The notes: generated from the sequence alone by a model not told the origin. Positions 1-7,700 are shown, counted from the first letter of the stretch. The stretch is 7,700 nucleotides of DNA from CAYVDH01 sp964450355 (GCA_964450355.1 CAYVDH010000173.1:1-7700), one strand, 5' to 3'. Numbers and translations are program-made.

Positions 1-20
1 ATATTTTTTAATTTTTTATT

Positions 21-725
21 TTATTCAAAATCATTAGTTAAATCAGATAATTCATAATTCCTAAAGTTAGGATTTAATGTTGTTGTTTTGTTTTTAATTG
101 TAATATATTTTTGAGGTGTGATTAATTTTGAAATTGTAGTTTTATTATTTGTATTTGATATAAGCTGATACCTTATAGTTCTTTTTACTATTACTTCATT
201 AATAAATCCATTTTCATCTTCACTATCTTCTATTTCGTTTGTTGTTATTTCTATCCAATCAATTAAACAATTGTTTTTGTTAATTTTAATTGTAAATACC
301 TCATTTTCTGTTGAATTTCTATATACCGAACCGGCTATTGAATCCATATAAACTTCATTATCATTATTAAAATATTTACTTATAGAGTCTGGTAATTGAT
401 TATTGATTTTAACATTATCTCCCTTTGACTTATATGGTAAAATATACATGTTTTTTTCTTCATGTTCTGCAATAATGGAATATTTTTTAGTAAAAATTAT
501 AGATACTATTCCTTCTAATTCTGTAAAAGCAGTATCTCCTGATTTTGCTTCTATTAAAATAAAAGTATCTGATTCAATAGTATTGTTAGTATTATTACTT
601 ATACTCCATTTATTTAGATGACTATTATTAAAAGTATTGTTTATACAACTTTCTAATAAACACTCTTTCGTTTGAGCTTTAATAGATAAATTAAAAAGAA
701 AAATTATTATTATAAGTTTTTTCAT
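21..725 (-). CDS. Exported protein of unknown function, co-translated with the giant RHS-like protein
   Basis: I do not recognise this 234-residue protein. The start at 725 is secure: a strong Shine-Dalgarno site precedes it, and the N-terminus is a classic Sec signal peptide (MKKLIIIIFLFNLSIKAQ) with a basic start, a hydrophobic core and an A-Q cleavage site after residue 17. No Cys follows the cleavage site in lipobox position, so it is probably a soluble periplasmic or secreted protein rather than a lipoprotein. The mature part is about 217 residues and rich in Asn, Ile, Thr and Lys. It has three Cys (two close together just after the signal peptide in KECLLESC, one in NNCLIDW), an acidic patch (EIEDSEDENG), and alternating hydrophobic patterns that suggest mostly beta structure. 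No catalytic motif, membrane span or C-terminal sorting domain is apparent. It begins 3 bases after the giant gene's stop, so it is almost certainly expressed with it. A role as partner, chaperone or protective factor is only a guess. Confidence 0.85.
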   Translation of the reverse strand: MKKLIIIIFLFNLSIKAQTKECLLESCINNTFNNSHLNKWSISNNTNNTIESDTFILIEAKSGDTAFTELEGIVSIIFTKKYSIIAEHEEKNMYILPYKSKGDNVKINNQLPDSISKYFNNDNEVYMDSIAGSVYRNSTENEVFTIKINKNNCLIDWIEITTNEIEDSEDENGFINEVIVKRTIRYQLISNTNNKTTISKLITPQKYITIKNKTTTLNPNFRNYELSDLTNDFE

Positions 726-728
726 CTT

Positions 729-3700
729 TTACCTCCTTGTGTTTTTTCTGTTTTCATCAACTGTCATAATTCCCTTTTCAGTTTCTACTTTATGTCTTAC
801 TAAATCACCTTCTTCATCGTATTCAAAGTAAGTAGCAAAATTATTATCATCTAATGTTGCCATTATTTTAAAATTATATAAATCATAAACATAACATTTC
901 ATAGCAGATTTAATTGGAGCAATTCTTATGTCATCTAAATAACAATATTTTAATTTATTATTTAAAGGCGCATTATTTTTAAATAATATTGTTCCAATAC
1001 TTTGATTTAGTCCAAGCGTGAACTTATAAGTCAATTTCTTCCATCCATCTACTGTTGATTTAGTTCCTTCTTGAGTTAATGTGATTGGATTTCCATTTTG
1101 ATCTAAAATATTAAATTCAAATTGATTTTTATACGATTGTTTTACCCACATAGAAACTAAGTAATCTTTATCTGACTCAGGAAAGAATCTATCAATAAAA
1201 TCTTCATTTGCTAAATGGTAATTGCTTAATAATGATATATTTGGATTTGAATAACCAAAATTTTGTTCAGTAAGTGGAACTTTAGTTTCACCCCTGCCAA
1301 GCTGAATAGATTTCCAACCAGTATGGCTAATTTTATCTGTTATCTTATTATTTCCACCTAGTAATGCCTTTGCAATTGGCCAATGTCTATATTGTGAACA
1401 AAAATCTCCTACCCAATCATTATTTAAAATTGGGAAGTCTATTATTTGCCCAGTTGTGCTATCACATCTCCAAGAAAGAAATGAATTAGTATTAATATCT
1501 TCAAATCCATCAAACATAATGTTTCGATGCTTTGCATTTGCAGCAGTTGCTATTACAAGTCTTCTTTGGTTATATCCAAACAATTGTGTAGAGTTAATAT
1601 CTAAAGCATTTATTGTTTGTATAGGATTTCCGAAATTATCAGTATGAGTAACACTTTCTTTCCATGTCCATGGATTTGTTATTATTTGAGAGCTATTTGA
1701 AATCCAATTATTTGAAGAAAATGTCCAAAATTCTTTATAATCAACCAACCTTCCATCATACCTCATTGTTGTAGTATTTGCATCCGAAGTATTTGTTAAA
1801 TCTTGTACTCTTTGTGCTTGAGCATTTCTTTTTTCAAAATAAACATACTCTCCATTTATTCTCCAAATTCCCCTTATTCCTAATAAATATGGGTTAACTA
1901 TATCGTTGACCTCATATCCTCCTGATCCACATGAATACATACAATTATTGCCTCCTTGTCCTTCTCCACCTCCATTTGGAGGAGGCATATTCATTATTCC
2001 AATTCCTCCACCCTCATTATTACAGCAATTATTAAAAGTTGGTTTTCCAAAATAACTTGCTTGTTCTCCAGGTATAGGCATTGGAAACACATTAATATCA
2101 GGTGATTTTAAAAGTTCATGACCAAAAGAAGTAGTATCATTATTTATATTTGTATCATTTGGTAATGGGCAGTTCATTTTAAAACAAAATCTATCAGATG
2201 GAAGGACTCTTCTTATGTCTTCATATACAAACGCTTTAGCATCAACCACCCAATCCTTATCTATTGTAAATGTATTGTTTGATAAATTTAATGGATTTTT
2301 TAATAGAGAAACTGCTTCTGCTGTTTGTCCTAAAATATTTCTATGTCCTGACCTTTTTACTCTAAATATATATGTAGAATTTGGTATTGAATTACCATTT
2401 TTATCTATTATGGTAACCTGAGTTGAATTTCTATCAAGAACAAAATATGTTTCGTCATCACTTAAATCGTCCTTATATAATTCATCTCCTTGAAACAATT
2501 TATTACTTGGATCATTCGCAATTCCAGAAACTGTTGTTAACTCAACTTTAATGTTTTGATTTTGATAAGCCCCAGACATTCCTTTATACATCCAATGAGC
2601 AGGTTTTACTATGCTATAAACTTCATCCCCATACTCATTTTTAACACTTGATAATAAAACTTGACCTGTTAATGCATCCCATGCTAAATTTTTAGTGCTT
2701 GTTGAGGCTCCTTTGTCAAATACTACTACACTATCAAGTATTCCTTTCCTTATAACATGTTTAGTCATTGTTACTAATCTAGTTTGTTCCCTGTGTAAAG
2801 TATAACCTGGTAAAACATTTATTAATATAGCAGCCCCTGCTCTGTCAATATTAAAATTGGGTCTAATATTATGAGTAGTTGTTACTCTTTGTGACCCATA
2901 TAGTGTTGGTTCAACTGTTAATCCTGCAGTTGTTTTAGAAATTGTTTGATTTGGTCTAAGTACCCTTATTTCATTACTTAATTTATCTATATCCCTTGTT
3001 TTATAATAGAATTTTTGCCCACTTAATGCTTCAATGCCATCTTCTGCATAAACCCATTCTGCCTTTGGTTTTCCATGCATATCATTTGTCTCAACAGACA
3101 AACCTTGTGTAGCTGTCATAAATGAAAAAGATGCTGATATATCTAAAGACAATGAACCAAACTTTTTCTTTTTGTCTTTTTCATCTTTTTCTTCACCTTC
3201 TTCTTCTGTATTATTTTTTGAGGCTTTCGAACTGAATTTTCCACTTAAACTTGGAGTTCCAAATCTTACCTTTTTTAATTGAATTGGAGTTCTCTCTGTT
3301 AAGGCAGGAAAATCTCTTGCTGTATAAAACTCTTTCACTGTATATCCTGTTTTATGCCTTATTATATTTGAATTAGGATATACATTTTTAATTGTAATTT
3401 TTGAATATCCAACAGATGGTGCACCAAAAAACTCTTCCCCTACAGGTCCCAAATCATAAGAGATTAAAGGTTTCATCCTCTTATTCCTCATTTTCTTGAT
3501 AGCTTCAGCATTCAATGGCTCTTTCCAAGGATTTTCTTCTGCTCCAGCATCTGGCTCATAACTTGCCACACCACTGCTTTCTATTTCATTAGATTGATTT
3601 TTAGTTGTATAGTCGTATTCAATTGCATAATTTGAGGTAGATTCTACATTATTAGTCATTTCACTCCAATAATCACTTAATGTAACTTTTTTTACTCTAT

Positions 3701-6700
3701 GTCCACCTCCATATTTAAATCCATCCACTTCTGGAACTCTAATATATGATTTACTAATTTCTATCTTTTGGCAAAAATCAAATTTTTCAAAATAATTATA
3801 TTTCCCCATTAACATGCTCATGGCATCTGGAATTACTCCAAATATCATATCTGCAATTGCTCTTGGTTTAAACCCACTCCTTCTTAAATCACTTCCAGGA
3901 TATAAATTATGTGGAACATTAGTAAGTCCATATTGAAGCGCCATTCTTGTTACTGGATGTGCATTAAAAATCCCTGCTCTTTCCCTTTTTACTTTAATAT
4001 AGCCAAATTGAGAATTATCATTAGCATTGCCTATTTCATCTACTTCAAAAAAACCTGATACATTTTCATATGAATTTTCATTTTTTCTATTCATCCTCAC
4101 ATTAAAACTATAATAAACTAAATCTCCTTTTTCATAAAATGATGAAGCAGATTTGTTTGTATTTTTTTGAAATATGATGTAATAATTTTTATTGTTTCCT
4201 TCTTGATGAGAATATAAGTCAGATTTACTTCCATTGACGTTTGGACTATTATTTACTCCGTGAATTTTTAACATTCTCATTGCCCTTTTATTTTGTACAT
4301 AAGCATAATCATCAGATTCATAATCAAAATGTATTTTACCACCAGAAGGTAAAGTAATATCGCTTAGCATCCATGCAGACGCCCATTCGTCTGTACTTGC
4401 TTTAATATCTTGTGGTGTAAAAGGATAATCTGCATTAGATGTTGTTTTTAAGTTATTTACATTGCCACCATTTTGATAATAATCTTCAGGTAAATAAGTA
4501 CCCCATCTATCAATGCTTTTATTTTTAAATTCTGGATTAATAGTGTTATATTCTAATATGTATGGCGCAGCTGTTGGTACTCCTAAACTACCATATGTAA
4601 ACCACACTTTGTGTAATGTCAATTTACCTTGATATCTAGTGTCATTGTAATTTGGATCTAAAGGGTGTTCTTCTGCATAAGAAATCCCAGTTGAATTTAT
4701 ACTGTAAGATGAATAGTTTCCACATAAATCATATGAATAATCTAAATTTACAACTTTCAATGGAATTGCATTCATCCCTTTGGATTTAAATTCATTTTTT
4801 GAATACAATACTATTTGATGTAAATATTGTTGAGTAATTCCAGAATTATTTATTCCTCCAAATTCATTGTTTACTCCCCACCCATCAAACCTTGGTTTTA
4901 AATAAAATAAAGCTATTTGATCCTTGGTTTCTATGCTATGAGCATACCACAATTCTTTTTCTCCATAAGAATAGTAGGCTTTGTCATCTAAATCATCAGA
5001 TTTGAATCCTGAACTTAAATTAGCTGTTCCTTGCTCTACAGGACTTCTCCATTTAAAATCAAGATCACTTTCAGTTGATGCAAAATTAGTATTATGTAAT
5101 GAATAATTAAATTTAACATAATTTCCTAAATCATTTTCTGTAGGACCATTGTTGTCAATATCAACATAATCAGGAGAAATTACACCATTTAACAAAAAAG
5201 TTGATGCATATGAAGGAATTGTTTTTTCTTCATAGAACCTAGCATTATTACCTTTTTCAGTTATTTTTAAATCAGATGTATTGTATTTTACTGTTCCATT
5301 TACATAATTAAAATTTGACTTATTTAATTCTGAAGCATCAAAACTTACTTCTTTACTATTCTTATTATATACTGGAGTGCTAAAAAAGTATCTAGAACCA
5401 TCTGGCTGTGTTACAACAATTTCAGATATATGATGATCTTTTCTATGACCAAGGTTTCTATTAATTGATTCTTTTATTAATCCATTGTTTAGAGTTAAAT
5501 CAGGGTTTCCTGTTGAAGTTCTTTTATAATTTTCTATTTGTTTAAACAATGATGTTTTACTTGCTTTTTTTGCTGTATTGCATGAAATGACTTGTTGTCT
5601 TGCATCTCTATTTGTTTTAGCTATTTCACCATTTATTTCAACTTTTGGTGTTGTATTGCTTTTTTTATTATAATTTTTATCAAAAAACTTATTATCAAAT
5701 CTTCCAAACCTATTTGAAATATTAGGCCTAATAGCTTCAGTTCCTCCATATGAATTTAAATAATTGATATCATTTTCTATAAATTCATAATCATTTCTGT
5801 ATGTAGTTGGTTCAAAAGCATTGTTTAATATTTCATCTTTAAATTTAAGTTTATTTACTATATCATTATGTTTGTCTGGAATTGGGCCATACTTTTCTTT
5901 ATTAATACCAATACCAATATCTACGCCTAACTCACTTTTCCCAAATTCACCTTTTAAACTTAAATTATTTACATAGGGTTTAGACCCACTAACTGTTGGT
6001 GATATCATAAAAACACTATTATGATGAGCCCTAAAAGACCCACCAATACCAGCCGCTGAAATATTAAAAATATCGTAAGTTTTAGTTGCAGGTGATAGTT
6101 GCCTTGAATATTTTTCCATTTGTTTATTAATACTGTTTGGCAATTCTTGACAATCAATTATCGATCCTTCTTCAAAATTTTTATTTGTCATATGGAAATA
6201 TCCGTAAGCTTTTTTATTTACATTTTTATTTACTATATGCTCTTCAGTAACTGTCATTACCCCTGATAGTTTTCTTTTTTGTCTAATTGGTGTTCCCTTA
6301 GAAAAATCTAATTGTAATGTGTAAGTTCTTGTTCTAGTCTCAGGCGGTGGAACTTGAACTCCATAAAATTTGGAAAAATCAGCTCCATAAGCAAACTGTC
6401 CATTATTTTTAATTGGTGTTCCAAAATCTATCCCTAAATCTACTTGTGATGATTTTGAATTAAAATTGATGTTTGCATTTTTTAAAAAACTAAGTTTTCC
6501 TGTTTCATTTATAAAGTTTGATGAAATTGTTGTTCTTGATTTTGAATTATAATCTATACTGAAAGATGGGGAATACTTTATTCCTGTAAATGTAGTATCT
6601 GCTCCTTTTACAAGAGGCATTTTCAATGATTCTAATAGTTTTGCAGTAATTTGAGCTGTTGAATCTCCTGGTTTTGAAAAATCATATGGATCAGATGTTG

Positions 6701-7244
6701 AAAATTGATCTGTTCTTTTTTCCCAACTAGCTCCATACCCAATTCCTATTCCAGTATTGTTATCCCAACTTAGTCCCAATTTATAACTAGCCATTTTTAT
6801 TTTTCCACTTTGACCATAAGTTGAATTTCCTCTTTTTTCTTGCATACCTACAGTTTCAGATTTTATGTTATTAAAAACAATATTTGCATTTATATTGGGT
6901 TTGCTATTTCTTTTTACATTTACCTCATCTCCATCAAAATCATCTGGTATTCCTCTCATTGCTCTATTAATTGAACCTAAATTTAAAGTCCAACCTAAAC
7001 CAACCCATCCAGCATCTGCATGTGGATTTATATCTCCACTATATGACAAAGTTACAGGATAACCCCCTATTTCAAATAGCGGGATAGAGTATGCAACATT
7101 CCCTGTAAATGGATCTACAAAATCAGAATTTCCAATAGCTGTATATCCTGAAAATTCAGGTTGTGTTGGTCCTCCTGCATTTGCATACAATTTTAAACCT
7201 ATAAAATAAGGTTCTATAATTAAAAAAGTTAGTAACAAAGACAT
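729..7244 (-). CDS. Giant exported SpvB/RHS-like protein of Bacteroidota type (2171 aa)
   Basis: Seen: one uninterrupted frame of 2171 codons. Residues 1-23 form a hydrophobic export segment ending in ANA before GG, a plausible signal peptidase I site. Residues 24-106 hold the SpvB/RHS-type N-terminal module: GGPTQPE, then a DPFTGNVAYSIPL segment, then GWVGLGWTLNLGSINR at 79-94 and GIPDDFDGD. A beta-strand-rich stretch follows at about 147-330. PDGSRYFF lies near residue 613, and LPSGGKIHFDYESDDYAYVQ near 970. A Lys/Glu linker is at about 1345-1361, KGILDSVVVFDKG near 1500, a Cys/Gly/Pro-rich insert at 1687-1772, and a carbohydrate-binding-like beta-sandwich module at about 1930-2112 (GWKSIQLG, LDDIRI). 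It ends with one YD-type motif, FEYDEEGDLVR, near 2140. Known from recall: these landmarks in this order mark a family of very large, mostly unannotated Bacteroidota proteins related to the shells of RHS and Tc toxins. Inferred: a cell-surface or secreted structural protein. There is no RHS core repeat array and no toxin tip. The ATG at 7244 gives no basic n-region; the true start is probably the ATG at 7293, one base out of frame. Confidence 0.85.
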   Translation of the reverse strand: MSLLLTFLIIEPYFIGLKLYANAGGPTQPEFSGYTAIGNSDFVDPFTGNVAYSIPLFEIGGYPVTLSYSGDINPHADAGWVGLGWTLNLGSINRAMRGIPDDFDGDEVNVKRNSKPNINANIVFNNIKSETVGMQEKRGNSTYGQSGKIKMASYKLGLSWDNNTGIGIGYGASWEKRTDQFSTSDPYDFSKPGDSTAQITAKLLESLKMPLVKGADTTFTGIKYSPSFSIDYNSKSRTTISSNFINETGKLSFLKNANINFNSKSSQVDLGIDFGTPIKNNGQFAYGADFSKFYGVQVPPPETRTRTYTLQLDFSKGTPIRQKRKLSGVMTVTEEHIVNKNVNKKAYGYFHMTNKNFEEGSIIDCQELPNSINKQMEKYSRQLSPATKTYDIFNISAAGIGGSFRAHHNSVFMISPTVSGSKPYVNNLSLKGEFGKSELGVDIGIGINKEKYGPIPDKHNDIVNKLKFKDEILNNAFEPTTYRNDYEFIENDINYLNSYGGTEAIRPNISNRFGRFDNKFFDKNYNKKSNTTPKVEINGEIAKTNRDARQQVISCNTAKKASKTSLFKQIENYKRTSTGNPDLTLNNGLIKESINRNLGHRKDHHISEIVVTQPDGSRYFFSTPVYNKNSKEVSFDASELNKSNFNYVNGTVKYNTSDLKITEKGNNARFYEEKTIPSYASTFLLNGVISPDYVDIDNNGPTENDLGNYVKFNYSLHNTNFASTESDLDFKWRSPVEQGTANLSSGFKSDDLDDKAYYSYGEKELWYAHSIETKDQIALFYLKPRFDGWGVNNEFGGINNSGITQQYLHQIVLYSKNEFKSKGMNAIPLKVVNLDYSYDLCGNYSSYSINSTGISYAEEHPLDPNYNDTRYQGKLTLHKVWFTYGSLGVPTAAPYILEYNTINPEFKNKSIDRWGTYLPEDYYQNGGNVNNLKTTSNADYPFTPQDIKASTDEWASAWMLSDITLPSGGKIHFDYESDDYAYVQNKRAMRMLKIHGVNNSPNVNGSKSDLYSHQEGNNKNYYIIFQKNTNKSASSFYEKGDLVYYSFNVRMNRKNENSYENVSGFFEVDEIGNANDNSQFGYIKVKRERAGIFNAHPVTRMALQYGLTNVPHNLYPGSDLRRSGFKPRAIADMIFGVIPDAMSMLMGKYNYFEKFDFCQKIEISKSYIRVPEVDGFKYGGGHRVKKVTLSDYWSEMTNNVESTSNYAIEYDYTTKNQSNEIESSGVASYEPDAGAEENPWKEPLNAEAIKKMRNKRMKPLISYDLGPVGEEFFGAPSVGYSKITIKNVYPNSNIIRHKTGYTVKEFYTARDFPALTERTPIQLKKVRFGTPSLSGKFSSKASKNNTEEEGEEKDEKDKKKKFGSLSLDISASFSFMTATQGLSVETNDMHGKPKAEWVYAEDGIEALSGQKFYYKTRDIDKLSNEIRVLRPNQTISKTTAGLTVEPTLYGSQRVTTTHNIRPNFNIDRAGAAILINVLPGYTLHREQTRLVTMTKHVIRKGILDSVVVFDKGASTSTKNLAWDALTGQVLLSSVKNEYGDEVYSIVKPAHWMYKGMSGAYQNQNIKVELTTVSGIANDPSNKLFQGDELYKDDLSDDETYFVLDRNSTQVTIIDKNGNSIPNSTYIFRVKRSGHRNILGQTAEAVSLLKNPLNLSNNTFTIDKDWVVDAKAFVYEDIRRVLPSDRFCFKMNCPLPNDTNINNDTTSFGHELLKSPDINVFPMPIPGEQASYFGKPTFNNCCNNEGGGIGIMNMPPPNGGGEGQGGNNCMYSCGSGGYEVNDIVNPYLLGIRGIWRINGEYVYFEKRNAQAQRVQDLTNTSDANTTTMRYDGRLVDYKEFWTFSSNNWISNSSQIITNPWTWKESVTHTDNFGNPIQTINALDINSTQLFGYNQRRLVIATAANAKHRNIMFDGFEDINTNSFLSWRCDSTTGQIIDFPILNNDWVGDFCSQYRHWPIAKALLGGNNKITDKISHTGWKSIQLGRGETKVPLTEQNFGYSNPNISLLSNYHLANEDFIDRFFPESDKDYLVSMWVKQSYKNQFEFNILDQNGNPITLTQEGTKSTVDGWKKLTYKFTLGLNQSIGTILFKNNAPLNNKLKYCYLDDIRIAPIKSAMKCYVYDLYNFKIMATLDDNNFATYFEYDEEGDLVRHKVETEKGIMTVDENRKNTRR
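731..738 (-). promoter_or_regulatory. Strong Shine-Dalgarno site (AAGGAGGT) for the 725-21 gene
   Basis: The minus strand reads ACAAGGAGGTAAAAGATG, which puts AGGAGG six bases before the ATG at 725. The site lies inside the last codons of the giant gene: AGG AGG TAA encodes its final Arg-Arg and stop. It fixes the start of the downstream gene and suggests translational coupling across the 3-base gap. Neither of the candidate starts of the giant gene has such a site; both have only A-rich leaders, as is usual in Bacteroidota. Confidence 0.85.
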
Positions 7245-7315
7245 TGGTTTTGTTATTCTACTTTTTCTTATTACACTTAAAATATTTTTTCATTTTAATT
7301 TCATGTTTTTAAAAT
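7245..7315 (-). other. Start region of the giant gene: out-of-frame ATG, A6 run and in-frame TGA
   Basis: This short spacer contains two more ATGs. ATG 7304 is in the frame of the giant gene but meets a TGA at 7292-7290 after four codons (MKLK). ATG 7293 overlaps that TGA as ATGA, is preceded by A-rich sequence of the kind that favours initiation in this phylum, and is followed directly by six A residues (7290-7285). As written, ATG 7293 encodes only MKKYFKCNKKK before a TAG at 7260-7258. With one A fewer it reads MKNILSVIRKSRITKP straight into MSLLLTF of the giant protein, supplying the positively charged n-region that the ATG 7244 start lacks. This may be a homopolymer error in the sequence, a slippage-dependent on/off switch, or a recent lesion bypassed by starting at 7244. 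Confidence 0.6.
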
Positions 7316-7700
7316 TTAATTTTTGGATTTAAATATTATTCTTGCATAAAAGGTTTCTCCTTTTTCGCTTTTTAATTCTAATAAATAAAATTTATTAGTT
7401 TCAATTTGCATACTTTCAAATGGTACAAGTTTAATGTTTTTTAGACCTTGATATCTTTGTTCCATTTGTTGGAAAACTATTTTATTTTCTTTATTATCAT
7501 ATTCTCTTTTTAATGTTAATTCCCATTTCTTGTTAAAATCTATAAAATAATTTTGTTCAAATATTAATGATACTGAATCTTCCAAATTTACAGTGTATGG
7601 ATTTGTATTGTAATTATTCATCATAGTAATATGAGTTGTATTTCTTTTCTTCTCCTCCTTTTTCTTCACTTTAAACTTCCATTGTTCACTTTTGGCTAAG
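7316..7700 (-). CDS. C-terminal part of an unidentified protein, 5' end beyond the window
   Basis: I do not recognise this gene. The frame is open from the right edge to a TAA at 7318-7316, giving 127 visible residues. The codons upstream of the GTG at 7669 read LAKSEQWKFK without a stop, so this is most simply the tail of a longer protein; GTG 7669 and the ATG pair at 7624/7621 are only fallback starts. The visible part opens with a strongly basic/charged stretch (KVKKKEEKKR). About 90 residues of alternating polar and hydrophobic segments follow, ending in strand-like runs (FYLLELKSEKGETFYARI) that resemble the last strands of a small beta-sandwich domain. That fold is inference from the pattern only. 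No signal peptide, membrane span or catalytic motif is visible in this part. Its stop lies 22 bp before the ATG at 7293 and 71 bp before the ATG at 7244, with no terminator between, so it probably leads the operon that includes the giant RHS-like gene. Confidence 0.7.
   Translation of the reverse strand, partial: LAKSEQWKFKVKKKEEKKRNTTHITMMNNYNTNPYTVNLEDSVSLIFEQNYFIDFNKKWELTLKREYDNKENKIVFQQMEQRYQGLKNIKLVPFESMQIETNKFYLLELKSEKGETFYARIIFKSKN

Noticed and set aside
1..20. Possible terminator after the last gene
   Set aside because: Only 20 AT-only bases remain after the stop and no inverted repeat is visible, so termination or a further gene cannot be judged from the window.
403..621. 72-codon plus-strand frame with hydrophobic runs
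   Set aside because: It lies entirely antisense to the well-supported exported protein at 21-725. Its hydrophobicity is what the complement of Asn/Asp/Lys/Glu-rich codons produces.
1456..2421. Two short plus-strand frames (1456-1647 and 2215-2421)
   Set aside because: Both are antisense to the giant gene, have no start signal or family likeness, and fit chance open frames opposite a long gene.
6865..7062. 65-codon plus-strand frame starting with a signal-like MLLKTIFAFILGLLFLF
   Set aside because: It is antisense to the SpvB-type N-terminal module, whose conserved motifs fix the minus strand. The signal-like start is the complement of Lys/Asn-rich codons.
7258..7304. Two overlapping mini-frames (MKLK and MKKYFKCNKKK) as a possible regulatory leader peptide pair
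   Set aside because: The codons downstream of the A6 run read, one base over, as a normal signal-peptide n-region for the giant protein. A one-base shift explains them better than true leader peptides.
7651..7660. AAGGAGGAG on the minus strand, resembling a Shine-Dalgarno site inside the first gene
   Set aside because: No start codon lies 5-10 bases downstream; the next ATG (7624) is nearly 30 bases away. The motif is explained by Lys-Glu-Glu codons in a charged linker.

Overview
The window is very AT-rich (roughly 30% GC by eye, not computed). It carries three genes, all on the minus strand, packed almost without gaps and reading from high to low coordinates. The organism is most likely a member of the Bacteroidota, probably a flavobacterium-, cytophaga- or chitinophaga-like lineage. 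The reasons are the low GC, the Asn/Lys/Ile-rich proteins, A-rich sequence before starts in place of Shine-Dalgarno sites, a signal peptide ending in KAQ, and a central protein of a giant SpvB/RHS-like secreted family that I associate with Bacteroidota. This assignment comes from recall, not from a search.

Layout in order of transcription: (1) 7700-7316, the 3' end of a gene that enters from beyond the right edge. Its frame has no stop up to the edge, so the GTG at 7669 need not be the start. (2) 7244-729, a complete giant ORF of 2171 codons. It encodes an exported protein with an SpvB/RHS-type N-terminal module, a long beta-rich body, a Cys/Gly/Pro-rich insert, and a C-terminal beta-sandwich-like module followed by one YD-type motif. 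Its annotated start looks too short: an ATG at 7293 lies one base out of frame, and dropping one A from the A6 run just behind it gives a normal basic signal-peptide n-region. (3) 725-21, a 234-residue exported protein of unknown function. It starts 3 bases after the giant gene's stop codon and is served by a textbook Shine-Dalgarno site formed by the giant gene's last codons.

The short gaps (22-71 bp and 3 bp) hold no hairpin terminator or promoter that I can see, so the three genes probably form one transcript. The likely output is a large surface or extracellular RHS-like protein with a small co-expressed exported partner. I see no RHS core repeats and no recognisable toxin domain on the giant protein, and no sign of IS elements, CRISPR, tRNA or rRNA. 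The points most worth checking are the start of the giant gene and the strong SD at the second junction, which is unusual for this phylum.
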